Shown: positions 11,851 through 24,500 of the stretch, piece by piece
Layout: each line of letters opens with the position of its first letter
Position numbering within the stretch: position 1 is the first letter of the stretch
Assembly (NCBI RefSeq): GCF_963924675.1
Contig: NC_089226.1
Coordinates: 43,665,124 to 43,729,123 of the forward strand
DNA from: Phocoena phocoena
Lineage: Eukaryota > Chordata > Mammalia > Artiodactyla > Phocoenidae
Direction of reading: 5' to 3'
Length of the DNA stretch: 64,000 nucleotides
Notes under the pieces: generated by a model
What the model saw: only the letters and a program-made list of their open reading frames with translations
Database searches by the model: none
Told to the model about the DNA's origin: nothing
Program-made: the position numbers and the translations under genes

Positions 11851-12894
11851 TTCACACTTTGAATGAGAAGGTAGATGATGTCAATGAAAACATTCCTTTC
11901 CCGTTCTAATTTCAAACAGGAAATGTTGCTTCCAACTGGTTTCTACACTTTCTGTTTTGCTTCCTGATACTTATATCCTCTCCTGCCCCCAATTTTCTTC
12001 TTCATTAGAGTTACAGTCCAGTGGTGTAGTCTGTCCAGATTTTTATTTACATTGCCCTTTAGGGCAATATGCACAATTGCTCGTTCTTGGATTCATGAAC
12101 CAATGACCTTGCATTAACTCCATCTTGCTTGGGACAAATTCATAAATTGCTGCTTTTTTAGGAGAAAAGATAAGACATGTTGAACGCCTAGACCTTTTAG
12201 TCCTGAAATTAATTCTTTGGTTTTATTAAAAACTTTTGGCAAATTAAAAATTTTCTAGTTGGGGAAAAAAAAAAGATAACTCAGATGCCCAGAATAGCCT
12301 ACTTATATCATCCCTATCATCTAGGAGTCATGTAGAACTAGACCATAAATCAGAACAATTTGTATCACAAAGGTAGGAGTACAAATCCTCATGTTGTTGA
12401 AAAGGAATTTCTCAATAGGCCAACTGAGAAAATAATTTAATAATGCATAGGAACTTGTTGAAATCTGTCCCCTCACTAGACTCCTTGTTGAGAAATATAT
12501 TTAGAAAGTTCTAAGAAAACAAAAAGCTTGTCAGTACATACCTGGGGAAAAACTATAACAGAAATATAAAGTTTTAGCATGCTCCAGACACACAAGTTTG
12601 AATATTCAGTAGTTGACTAACATATTTTTGAATTTTACTCTAAATAATTATTTAATCAACTAAACTGTTTACAATTGTTTAAAAAATAGGGACATAAGAA
12701 TAAAATACAAATTTATATGAGAAAAACTGATACATAACAAATCTGCCACTTTATTCAGCTTCACCAATTATCACCTCATGTCCATTTTGTTTCATCTCTA
12801 CTCCCATTATCTTTTATCTCTCATATTTTATTGATGCAAATTCTAGCCTTCAAGTTATTTCATTAAAAGTATTTTATTATGTAACTCTAGAAGA
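11851..12894. other. Unique intergenic DNA
   Basis: About 1 kb without a recognised repeat or supported reading frame. Confidence 0.45.
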
Positions 12895-13090
12895 TATGGG
12901 GGATGTGACTAAGCAGAGTAAGGAGACCCTGAGCTCACTTCCCACAGACACACCAAAATTACAACTATTTACAGAGCAACTATCTATGAGAATGACTGGA
13001 AGCCTAGCAGAAAAGACTTTCCATAACTAAAGATATAAAGAAGGAACCACAATTTTCTGTAGACTGGGATACTTTCATAATGACAAATAC
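12895..13090 (+). mobile_element. Old L1 5'UTR start fragment
   Basis: Resembles the beginning of older cetartiodactyl/mammalian L1 5'UTRs: '...gagaccctgagctcacttcc', 'cacaccaaaattacaacta', 'gaatgactggaagcctagca', 'aaagatataaagaaggaacc'. It ends abruptly, and no ORF1 follows. Confidence 0.5.
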
Positions 13091-13208
13091 TAAACTAGTT
13101 GGAAGCCAATGGACAAGCAAACACTGGAAATTCTGGATACTTTGGGTTGTATAGTCATATTAATATGGGTAAAATTACAAAATTTTATATACACACACAC
13201 ATACACAT

Positions 13209-13411
13209 ATTCCTCCCTTGGTATCTGTGGGAGATTGGTTCCAAGATCCACCATGGATACCAAAATCCATGTATGGTGAAGTCCCATAGTAAGCCCTCAG
13301 GGGTTCCAAATCCTCAGATTTAACCAACCATAGATCACGTGGTACTGTGCTTACTTTTGGAAAAAAATCCACATATAAGTGAACCCATGCTGTTCTGATC
13401 AAGGGTCAAGT
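13209..13411. mobile_element. Tigger-like nonautonomous DNA transposon
   Basis: 'cccttggtatctgtggg', 'ttggttccaagatccaccat' and 'ttaaccaaccatagatca' belong to a mammalian Tigger-derived family. The right part 'atataagtgaacccatgctg' and 'gatcaagggtcaagtg' matches the terminal segment of the related element at 37519-37735. Left and right ends therefore look like different family segments, as in known mosaic subfamilies. Confidence 0.6.
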
Positions 13412-13714
13412 GTATATATACATATATATGTGTGTCCATATTTTTTTTTTTGCTTTTGCAGTGAGTGTTAACATGTGAACAATATATATTTCCATATAAA
13501 CAATATTCAGGCTTATATCTCAATTCTGTTCAACAAGTATTTATTGTGTTTACTATGTTCCAGTTGTCTTCTAAAATGGGGATCCAAAAGTGAGCAAAAC
13601 ACATAAAAATTCCTTCACTTTTACAGCTTACTTACCACAGGGAGCTTTACATCCTAGAATCAACAAATAAATTCAAGGAATAAAAGGAATGGAAAGAGAG
13701 CCAGAAAGGAATAC
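13412..13714. other. Unique/low-complexity spacer
   Basis: TA-rich sequence, a T-run at 13441 and otherwise unassigned DNA. Confidence 0.4.
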
Positions 13715-14348
13715 TACAAGAAAAGAAAATTATAGACCAATATCCCTGATGAACATAGATGCAAGACCCTCAAAAAAGTATTAGCAAATCAAATTCAACA
13801 GTACACTGAAAGGATCATACACCACAATCAAGTGGGATTTATTCCGGGGATACAAAGATGATTCAACATTCACAAATCAAAAAATGGGATACACCACATT
13901 TAAAAATGAAGGATAAAAATTATGTAATCATCTTACCAGATGCAGAAAGAGCATTTGACCAAATTTAACATCCTTTCCTGACAACAACTGTCAACAAACT
14001 GGGTATAGAGGAACATACCTCAACATAATAAAGACAATCTATGACAAACCCACAGCTAACATCATGTTCAATGGTGAAATGCTGGGAGCTTTATCTCTAA
14101 GATCAGGAAAAAGACAAGGGTGCTCACTCTCACCACTTTTATATTCAATATAGTACTGGAAGTCCTAGCCAGGGCAGTTAGGCAAGAAAAATAAATAAAC
14201 AGCATCCAAAGAGGAAAGGAAGAATTAAAACTGTCTGCATTTGCAGATGGCATGGTATTATTTAGAAAAAACTCTAAAGGCTCCAACAAAAAGCTGTTAG
14301 AACTAATCAGTGATTTCACTAAAATTGCAGGATACAAAATCTATATGC

Positions 14349-15808
14349 AAAAGTAAGTTGCTTCTTTAACTGACAAAGGATTAATCTCCAAAATATACAA
14401 GCAGCTCATGAAGCTCACTATCAAAAAAACAAACAACCCAATCCAAAAATGGGCAGAAGACCTAAATAGACATTTCTCCAAAGAAGATATACAGATTGCC
14501 AACAAACACATGAAAAGATGCTCAATGGTGCATCCTTGAGAAATTATCAATAATTATTTATAAATAATTATTAATAAATCTCTAATTATTAGAGAAATGC
14601 AAATCAAAACTATAATGAGGTATTACCTCACATCAGGTATTACCTGATGGTCAGAATGCCCATCATTAAAACATCTACAAACAATAAATGCTGGAGAGGG
14701 TGTGGAGAAAAGGGAACACTCTTGCACTGTTGGTGGGAATGTAAATTGATACAGCCAATATGGAGAACAGTATGGAGGTTCCTTAAAAAAACTAAAAATA
14801 GAACTACCATCTGACCCAGCAGTCCCACTACTGGGCATATACCCTGAGAAAACCATAATTCAAAAAGACATGGGGCTTCCCTGGTGGCACAGTGGTTGAG
14901 AGTCTGCCTGCCGATGCAGGGGACATGGGTTCGTGCCCCGGTCCGCAAAGATCCCACATGCCGTGGAGCGGCTGGGCCCGTGAGCCATGGCCGCTGAGCC
15001 TGTGCATCCGGAGCCTGTGCTGCGCAACGGGAGAGGCCACAACAGTGAGAGGCCCGCGTACCGCAAAAAAAAAAAAAAAAAAAGTGTCATGTACCACAAT
15101 GTTCATTGCAGCACTATTTACAATAGCCAGGACATGAAAGCAACCTAAGTGTCTATCAACAGATGAATGGATAAGGAAGATGTGGCACATATTTATAATG
15201 AAATATTACTTAGCCATAAAAAGAAACAAAATTGCGTTATTTGTAGTGAGGTGGATGGATGTAGAGTCTGTCATACAGAGTGAAGTAAGTCAGAAAGAGA
15301 AAAACAAATACCATATGCTTTTTTAATTATTAATTATTATTATATAATTTTAATTATATATTATTAATATTTAAATTAATAATTTAGACATTGATATTTT
15401 AAATATTTACACATATATATGGAATCTAAAAGAAAAAGGTTCTGATGAACCTAGGGGCAGGACAGGAATAAAGATGCACACGTAGAGAATGGACTTGAGA
15501 ACACAGGGAGGGGGAAGGATAAACTGGGATGAAGTGAGAGAGTATCATTGACATATATACACTACCAAATGTAAAATAGATAGCTAGTGGGAAGCAGCCA
15601 CATATCACAGGGAGATCAGCTTGGTGCTTTGTGACCACCTAGGGGGGTGGGATAGGGAGGGTGGGAGGGAGGCGCAAGAAGGAGGGTATATGGGGATATA
15701 TGTATGTGTATAGCTGATTCACTTTGTTATACAGCAGAAACTAACACAACATTGTAAAGCAATTATACTACAATAAAGTTGTTAAAAAAATTAAAAAGTA
15801 AGTTGCTT
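14349..15808 (+). mobile_element. Young 5'-truncated L1 nested in old L1, 15-bp TSD
   Basis: Young L1 3' part (body 14364-15793) starting inside the ORF2 C-terminal region. Perfect 15-bp TSDs 'aaaagtaagttgctt' lie at 14349-14363 and 15794-15808 and are host sequence of the old L1. It carries a SINE (14873-15083), short AT-rich insertions at about 14526-14580 and 15320-15409 not found in sister copies, and a local repeat at 14618-14649. The 3'UTR ends 'acaataaagttgtt' near 15783. Confidence 0.93.
14873..15083 (+). mobile_element. CHR-type SINE inside young L1
   Basis: Full short-form SINE from 'gggcttccctggtggcacag' to 'ggcccgcgtaccgc' plus an A19 tail. It interrupts the L1 text between '...attcaaaaaga' and 'gtcatgtaccac'. 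An imperfect short duplication around 'aaaaag..catg' fits its TSD. It postdates the L1 it sits in. Confidence 0.93.
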
Positions 15809-16745
15809 TTCTATTTATAGACAACAAACTATCAGAAAGAGGAATTCAGAAAACAACCCAGTTTACAATAACAAAAATAATAAATTTAACCAAGGATGTG
15901 TGATCTACACACTGAAAAATATGTTATTGATGAAAGAAATTGAAGAAAATGAAAAAAATAGAAAGATATACCATATTCATAAATTGGAAGAATTAATATT
16001 GTTAAAATGTCCACATTACCCAAAGAAATATACAGATTCAATGCAGTCTATTACAAAATTTCAATGGCAGTTTTCACAGCAATAGAAAATAGCATCCCCA
16101 AATTTTAATGGAAATACAAAAGACCCCAAATAGCCAAAGAAACCTTAAGAGATAAGAACAAAACTGAAGACATCACACTTCCTGACTTCAAGATATATTA
16201 CAAAGCTATAGTAATCAAAAAATATGGTATTGGCATAAAAAGAAAATATACTGATCAATGAAACTGAATAGAGAGGCCAAAAATAACCATGCACATATAT
16301 AGTTAATTTAACTATGACAAAGAGGCCAAGAATATACAATTGGGAAAATATACTTCTTCAATAAATAGTGCTGGAAAAACTCAATGGGCTTACACAAAAG
16401 AGTGAAACTGGTCTTCTATCTTACACCATACACAGAAGTCAACTCAAAATGGATTAAAAGACTTGAGCATAAGGCCTGAAACCATAAGACTCCTAGAAGA
16501 AAATATAGGAGATAAGCTCCTTGACATTGGCCTCAGCAATGGTTTTTTGATTTGACATCAAAAGCAAATGCAACATAAACAAAAATAGACAAGTAGGACT
16601 ACATCAATTTAAAAAGCTTCTGCACAGCAGAGGAAACCATCAAATGAAAAGGCAATGTACTGAATGGGAGAAAATATTTACAAACCTCATATTCAATAAG
16701 AGGTTAATATCCAAAATATACAACTCATACAAATCTGTAACAACA

Positions 16746-17449
16746 ACAAAAATAATCAATTAAAATATCTACTGGCTATTTCTGTTTTTTTTTAATTTCT
16801 TATGCCTCTGCATTATGTAAGTTTTCACAATAAGCAGATTATTCTTAGAATTACAAAGATATATGATGTCTCAAGAAGTTTTTCTCTCTGAATCACCTTC
16901 AGTAGCAATTCAGACTGAAAGGAATTGAAAACCAGTATAAGTGTATCAGCAATGTAGGACTTAAAAAAAAGAAAAGAAAAACACTATGACACAAAAATGA
17001 AAATGTTATTTTAGTATGTTGGGATAGAAAAGACATAGAGGAAGGAACCAGAAAAAATGGCTTCAGAAATAGGCTCTTGCTCCTCTTATTTCTAGAACAG
17101 AAGTCATGGGTAATAGTTTGTTCAAAGCCTTTCTAATACATTCATAAGAGACCAATTGATTCGAGCATGAAAAACTGCACTCTTAAAAGATTAATAGAGG
17201 TTGATTTATTTGTGTACTGTGGACCAAAAAAAAAAAAGATAAAGCATAGCCCTATTGCATGCCTTCCTAAACATTTGCTCTTGAGCTGAGCATATGTTGC
17301 TTTCAGATGTGAGCATTCTTCTTCTGGATGAATGTGGATGGTAAGAATGCAATATTAGTGACTACTTCTGAAACATCCATGGCTTCAGAACTGCTGGAAC
17401 CGAATGTTAAATGCTTTGTTTTTGTCTTTTTTGTTTCTTTTTTCAATTC
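16746..17449. other. Unique intergenic DNA
   Basis: No repeat or gene recognised. A few homopolymer A and T runs. Confidence 0.45.
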
Positions 17450-17779
17450 ATTTTAAATATGAATTTCAAAACTCATACAAAAATTTATACCAAGCAAAAA
17501 TGTATGAACAAGTAATTACCACAAACTGAATAAACATGTACCCACTTCCTTGGATGAGAAATAGAGATCTGCTGACTTCATAACTCCCTTGTTCTCAATC
17601 CAAATTACTACCCCTTGCATTTCCAGAGGTCATGATTATCTTATCTTTTATGGTAAATCACTCCCTTTTTTTTTTTTTTGATAATGTTATGCTTATGTCC
17701 TGAAGTTTTTCTCCTATATAATCATCTAGGAGATTTGTTTTGCCTTTTACAGTTAGATATAAACTCCCATTGGAATTAG

Positions 17780-17815
<36 letters not shown>

Positions 17816-18300
17816 TTAATTATTCTGTGAGGCAGGGGTCAATTGAAAAATATTACTTTATTATTTCTCTATAGTGCCACCTTTGTCATAAATTATATAA
17901 ATGGGCCTGTTTGTAGCTCTCCATTTCATTCTATCAGTCAATTTGTCTATGTTTATGCCAATACCATACAGTCTAAAAGGCTTATAGTAGAGTGAGTTCT
18001 ATCATGTCAATCTTCAGCAGTGTCTTGGTTATTCTATCTTTGAATTTCCATATAAATTTGAGAATCACTTTGCAAATTCTATTTTTAAAAATCTTTCTGT
18101 TGGGTTTTGATTGATTTTGCATATAACTTATAAAAAATTTAAGGAGAATTTATATATTTACAATATTGAGTCTTCCAATCCATAAATTGGTATCCCCCTT
18201 CATTTGTATAAGTCTTAGTGTAAAAAGAACATTGTACAGCTTTTTTTCAAAGAACATTATACACTTTTCTGTATAGAGATCTTCTCTATCTTTTATTGAT
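17450..18300 (-). mobile_element. Antisense old L1M fragments
   Basis: The plus strand reads as the reverse of old L1 3'UTR sequence ('acatgtacccacttccttgg', 'agaggtcatgattatctta'). After a (TA)n run at 17781-17812 it reads as reversed ORF2 sequence ('tgtttatgccaataccatac', 'ttgagtcttccaatccat'). Strongly decayed, so the boundaries are soft. Confidence 0.6.
17781..17812. repeat. (TA)n microsatellite
   Basis: Uninterrupted TA run at the boundary between two antisense L1 blocks. Confidence 0.9.
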
Positions 18301-18319
18301 TTTTCCTGAGTCTTAGCTT

Positions 18320-21300
18320 GAGTTCATACAGAAGCAGAACTTGAGACAAGGATTCAAACTGGAAGAGTTTATTTGGGAGGAGAGATCCCAGAAAACACCA
18401 GCAGGAAACTGAAAGTGAGTTGGGTAAGGAAATAAGCCAATAAGGGGTGTAACCAAAGGTTACTACTGCGGACAACTAGGGATAATCTTACTGAGACACG
18501 ATATAAAGTATGTTCCAAGGTTATCCCAATTAAGGGAAGAGGAAAAGGATGGTTCTGTCCATCCTTGTACATCAGTCAAGCTAGCTCTTGAATCCAACCA
18601 CCATTCCATTCCATAAAAGGAACAGTTAGGTTAGCTTTTGCAAGTGATCATAGTACACAGCACCATTAGAATATAGAAATGAGTGCTCAGTAAATATGGG
18701 ATGGCCACAGACCATGTCTGCAACAATCAAACTATTGCTTCTTACCCTCCTCCTATTAGAGCTTGAAGGACTGTCCAAGACATGCTGCACAGTGATAAGA
18801 CCACTTGTACCACAACCAAAACCAATTGCAGAGCCTTTTGGGCCCCACTCAAAATCGGCATCCTTCTGGGTAATCTAAGTGGAACAGAGCAGTGTGTTAT
18901 GTACTGTCTCCAAAATCAAAAGTGGTCGATAAGACTCTGATAGGACATGCAATTGTGGTTATTGTTATTTACTTTGCAGAGCATATCTAGACATGACTCA
19001 GACCAATGGACACCCCAAAATTTTACTGAGGTGTCAGGCCTCTGAGTCTTTATAGTGTTTATTCTACACCCTCCAGCACACAAGTATTTACCACAGTATT
19101 CAGATCAATTGCAATTTCCTGCTAACTAAATTTTTTTTTTAATTTAATGTGATCAAGGTCCTTTCAGATCATGCTGTGATACAGAGCTGAAGAGTTAACA
19201 TAAATCTGGGACAATATGATCATTGGTATCCTGCAATTCTTGCCAGCTGAATGTGAGCTGTTTCTAATTCTATTTCTTTTTTTTTTTCTAATTCTATTTC
19301 TTGATAGGAATTATAAATAAGCCATTTGGCAGATAGATAGCCACAAATTAACTACTGTAAGCTATTCTGATCTGTTTGAGTAGAGATACAATATCTAGCA
19401 CTGTGATTAAAGCTACCATTTGGTTAAGTATAGAGTAATCAACCATCATCTACCATTATCTATCTTAATTTTTTTTTGTAGGATCAAGATTGGCAAATTA
19501 AACAAGATACGATGTGGACTACCACTCCTGAATTTAATGTATTTGAGGATGAAAGTAATATCGGCCATTTTACCTATGATACAGCATTGCTTCTGGCTTA
19601 TTGCCTCAATTTGGGAGTGGGAGAGGGTACAGTTTTGGGGCTTCCACTTGTTTTCCAATCATTACTGTTCTTACTCCACAGGTCAGGGAATCAAAATGAG
19701 TGATTAATATAACTGATTTTATAACAATCCCAAATGTACACTGAGGGACCAATAAAATGATTACAGAGTAGATATAGAGATCGATTAACTCCATTCTAAC
19801 AGAAGGACCATGACAATGTGTGGGTTTCCAGGAATCCATGTCATCTTAACCTTTGTATCCAATAGCCTTCAAAGGACCTGGGTATTCTCTTTTCTTCAGG
19901 ATAAAGAACTCTGTTAAATAGTCATTGTTTACTTTGGGAGAAGGGGCGGGGGGAATTGTAAATAACTGGGGGAACTATAAATATTTGCTATATCATTGAT
20001 GGGCCTTTCTTCAAGGGGACCCACTTTCACTTTCAACCATAAATTCTGGGTCTGAGAAATACCTTAAGTTTGGAAATAAGGCAAAGGATCATAATTTTCC
20101 ATTATGGTAGCCAGCATCAGTGTCCTACTTACCTTTAACCTTTTTGGTTATATATTTCAATCAGTATCTTTATTGATTCCCACATCTATCTCACCCACAG
20201 GAATGTCATCATTTTTTAACCATTGGCACAGAGCCCTGGTGAGTCCAGCCCCATGATCAACATTCTGTCCTTGCTGCAAATTGTAGTAATTATATTTATT
20301 TTGCCTCCCACAATTTAATTCTGCTACTCCAAGTGCTGCTATCATTGACTCTGTAACAGTATTTCCTAGTAATAACACTGGTCTACAGAGTATACACACC
20401 ATAAAGCATTGCAAAAATACCTCTACTTGCTGACTAGTGATAAGAGGATTTCTTATCACTGTGGTGAGAAGAATATCATCTGAAAATACAGTCAGTCACA
20501 TGGTGGGTTCTCCAGCCATAAAGCAGATGAGGAGTTTCCATATTCTCTAGTCAAGAAAAAGCAGCTTTCCTCTACCAAGGGGCTGATATTCTCTCATAAG
20601 ATCTCAGTATGTTCAATAGAATCTAGGGACTAATGATTCTCAGGAACATCCACCCAAATACCCCCAAACCTATCTAGACTGCCTCTCACAGTCTTGTCAA
20701 GACTGTGAATCAGCCTGTGTATTCTCACTACTCTCCAAATTAGACTTTGAGCATTCTTTTCAGTACAGTCTGCTCTCCATTTGCAGGACATGAGGCTCTC
20801 TCTAAACACTGCTGTAAAGACCTTCTGATATTTATACTGTATCCTGGGCTGACTGCTGATTGTCCTAAACATCAGCAGGGAGGGAAGCTAATCATTTTAC
20901 TCCTTCAGTGCTTCACTGTCAGCTAACAACCACCCACTAACTCCACAATCCTTATAATTACTATTGCTCCATATCTGTCAAATGCTGCAGACATTGCTTA
21001 AGCCAAAGTGTTCCCTGTCACCTATATGCCATCTTAACTTACTAAAGGTAAGTGTCTTAGTAATTATGATCCTACAGTATACAGAAATTCTTACTCCACT
21101 CACTACTAGCAATGAGTACTTGTAGTCATTGGGCTAATATATGACCCAAATTCTAGCATTATATATAGAGGGTCTGTTCATATCATATCTGTTCCTAATT
21201 GTCCTTCTTTGATTCCCCCAGAAATGGACCCCAAAACAAAGATTCAAGTGCAGAAAAATTTGATTTGGGAGGAAATCCCAGGAACTTGGCTGAGAAGTAG

Positions 21301-21560
21301 GGAATGGAGTCAGGAAAGGAAGCCAAAAGAGGATACATTATTTAAGCAAGTAACTAGTATGGGCAACTAGAACTTATTTCCACAAGTGAACTCTGAGAGA
21401 AAGCTTAGAATGCACCTCCCACTTACCTCAACTAAGAGTCAAAAACTCTGGAGTATTTAACTACCATATATCCTAATCCATCATCAGTTGAGGGCTTTTT
21501 CCAGTGCTATTAACATTCTGGCACTTCTGGTTTTCCTTCCAGTTGGACCGTAAGGCTCCT
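18320..21560. repeat. Degraded element flanked by related direct repeats (possible LTR element)
   Basis: Segments near 18345-18490 and 21225-21370 align with each other in the same orientation. Shared blocks include 'acaaggattcaa/acaaagattcaa', 'tttgggagg', 'atccca' and 'gcggacaacta/gggcaacta'. They are about 2.9 kb apart. The interior has an ordered but unrecognised sequence with moderately long minus-strand frames (19606-19839, 20157-20459, 20630-20872) without motifs I can name. An old LTR retroelement is one reading. Two independent copies of a dispersed repeat is the other. Confidence 0.3.
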
Positions 21561-21689
21561 GCATCCAGACAATGGTCCTCAGTTAAGGAACTGCAGGTGT
21601 TACCAATATGCACCCTTCAGAGTACAGAAGTGAATGAACCAATATAGAGTGGGATGACAGATTCTGCTACAAGAGGTATGAAATATATT

Positions 21690-23630
21690 TTTAACTTTTT
21701 ATTTTGAAACAATCTTAGACTTAAAGAATTTTTTAAATAGCAATATAAAGTTTCATACATACTTCACTCACACTCTCCACATGCTAATATTCTACCACAT
21801 TGGTTTTATCAGGAGAGAAAGTAAGAAAAAGAGAGAGAAAGAGAGATATCAGAAGTAAGAATCCTTGAGTTCAAGTTGCAGACATCATGCCCTTTCTCCC
21901 TAAATATTTCAATTCTAAAATATAAACATTCTTTTAAATAACCACTGCACATCAAGTTAATACAGTATAATTGATATAGTACAATGATCTACCCTACAGA
22001 TCATATCAAAATCTTGACAGTTGTCCCATTGATTTCCTTTATATCAAAAAATAATATTGCATTTAATTGTTATAGTTCCTTAATCTCCTTGAAGCTGGAA
22101 ATATACTTTAGTCTCTTTTTGTCTTTCATGACCTTGACATTTTTGAAGAGGTATACATTTAATTCATAGAATGTTTCCCAATTTCAGTATGTCTAAAGTT
22201 TCCTCGTAAGTAGATTCAGTTTATGCACTTTTAGCAGGAATATCAACCATAGAAATGATGCTGTGCCCTCACCACAATATGTCAGGGGAGCATATGTTAA
22301 TCTATTTGTGCCATGACTGGTGATGCTAACTTTGATCACTTGGTTGCGGCGGCATATGCCAGGTTTTCCCATTATAACAATACTGATTTTTCCTCTTTTA
22401 ATTATTATATATACTGTTGGAAGGTGCTTTTGAAATTATACAGATATCTTTTTTCTCAACAAACTTTCACTTTCTAGTTTTAGCAAGTACTTTCCTATTA
22501 CTACAGTACTGGTTGCCACATGGTGATTTTTTAATCCCATCATTTCTTCTGAAATTAATAATTGACATTCTACTGTAAGGAAAATATTTTTTCTCTACAT
22601 TTAATTTAGTTTTTCATTTATTAATATGGACTCATTAATACTAATTTTATTCTATAATGATCCATTAATATAATTATTTATTTTGATGTTCAAATTGATC
22701 CTGATTTGATCAATGGTAGCCCTTTCACATTGGCTTCTGTGCCTTTTGACATGCCCCCATAATTTTAATTGCTTCCTTGTTTTCTGATAAAGCAAGATGT
22801 TCCAGGTTCATCATGCACTCTCCCAGGCCCAGCCCTTGAATCAGCCATGTTTCCAATGAGCTTGGATGTCTTATAGCAGAGACTGGAGTTTATAATTCAA
22901 AATCTCTCTCTATCTCTCTCTCCCCTTTTCATTTTATCTACTTATCAATCTAAGCATGAATTCTTACGGATACTTAAAATTTCAATTAACTGTCACAAGA
23001 TTCATTCTAGTCTTTGCATATTTCTAATCCCCTTTTCTGACAGTGAGAAATCTGGCTCCTTCTATATAAAAATAAATATTCTTCCTTAGCATACACATTT
23101 AATTTGAGAATCCCTAACCCATATCTCTATGTTAAACACACCTATTTAAAAATTTGATATTGTTTACTGTTTGATTCATTTTTTATCTCAATGGTATATA
23201 GTCAAAGTATTTGTTCTAGTGTTAACTTAGGCAAGTCTTTCCTTCATCCTTTACAGATGTGACTAATCTATACATTTGAAACCGAATCTGATTCATCTGT
23301 TTCTGTTTGTAATCCCTTGTTGATTTAATTTCTTTAAAAAATATAACTTGGCTTTAATAGTCAAAACTGTACAAAAAGTTTCACTCAGAGGAGTGAGTGA
23401 GCACCCTCACCTCTGCCCCTTTTTCCTCTAGGCTTCCACCTCATTTCTACACATCTTCTATGGACAACCAAGCTCATGTTTTTTACTTCCTGTTTCTGGA
23501 TTTTGTTTTGCTTGCAAAAATGAATAAATATGTATATATTTCCTTATTCTTACTTTTTTCTTATGCTTTTTTTAATTTAAAATTTATTCTGAAAATTTCT
23601 CTATATCAGTCAGTAGTTTTTCTCATTGTC
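21690..23630 (-). mobile_element. Antisense old L1ME-type 3' end
   Basis: A long run in the order expected for the reverse complement of an ancient L1 3'UTR: 'attttgaaacaatcttagac', 'tgtctttcatgaccttgaca', 'ttgatcacttggtt', 'ccttttgacatgcccccat', 'gtttactgtttgattcatt', 'tctctatatcagtcag'. Includes small GA/TC simple repeats at 21819-21848 and 22901-22925. The frame at 23397-23633 is part of this repeat, not a gene. Confidence 0.75.
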
Positions 23631-23639
23631 TAATTTCTG

Positions 23640-24500
23640 TTGTGGTTTTATTTAACCTTTGGTTTTTTAGCCTTTTATCACAATTTCAAAACATTGAGGA
23701 TTTGGGATTTATTTTCTGATTATCTTTTTGGTAATTGATTTCTACATTAATTACATAATAGTTAGAAGATATATATTCTGTGGGATTTTAATCTTCTGAA
23801 ATTTGTTAAAACTGTTTTGTCGTAAAGTATGTATGGTCAATTCTGGAAAAGCTCTGTGTGTAATCCTAAATAATGTGAATATTACAGCTGTTAAGCACAG
23901 TATTCTACATATTTAAGTTAAACCTAAGTTACTTATCATTTTGTTTATATCTTTACTGAATTCTGCCTGATTGCTCTCTTAATTACAAAGGAAGTATGTT
24001 AAAACCTCCCATTCTGATTGTGAATTTCGAGAGAGAGAGATTGTGTTACACATATTTAGAATTGATATAACTTCTTGGAAAATTGAATATTTCATTATTA
24101 TGAAATATCCCTTGCAATCTCTATTAATGTTTTTTTATTGAAGTCTTGTATCAATATAGCTACACTAACTTTTTTTTAGGTTAGTATTTGCATATTATAC
24201 ATTTTATCATCCTTTTATTTTTCAACCTTTAAACCTTATGTTTAAAATATATTTCTATTAAGTAGTACATAAATAGGGTTTTCTTTTATCTAATATAAAC
24301 TAATAGCCTCTTTAAATTATAGCATTAATTTTATTTATGTTTGATGCAATTATTGGTATATTTAATTTACCATTTTAGTAAGTGCTTTCTCATTTTTGTG
24401 TTTTCTATTTGTCTTCCTTTGGGTAGATTCTATTTTATTACCATTTCATATTTTTTTCTTCTATTAGCTTGAAAAAAATCTTTTAGTTGTCTCTCCAGGA
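23640..24500 (-). mobile_element. Antisense old L1M/HAL1-like segment
   Basis: Decayed continuation in reverse orientation: blocks such as 'tttaaaatatatttctatta', 'tttgatgcaattattggtat' and 'gtgttttctatttgtcttcc' resemble the reversed ancient L1 interior. It may be the same insertion as 21690-23630. Confidence 0.45.

Larger units (their letters stand above)
13715..16745 (+). mobile_element. Old L1 (L1M/L1MA-like), split by a younger L1
   Basis: Diverged ORF2 in two blocks, 13715-14363 and 15809-16745, collinear across the younger insertion. The first carries reverse transcriptase text up to 'gcaggatacaaaatctatatg'. The second continues with the downstream ORF2 order ('acaacaaactatcagaaaga', 'tccacattacccaaagaaat', 'ggattaaaagacttgagc'). 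The FADD-like box is degraded (reads 'gcagatggcatg' near 14240). It ends before a 3'UTR, so the 3' end is lost. Confidence 0.82.

Noticed and set aside
19420..19707. Overlapping plus and minus frames of 63-95 codons
   Set aside because: They overlap each other on both strands in the unassigned 18320-21560 unit, with no shared motif and no start context. Not supported as a gene.
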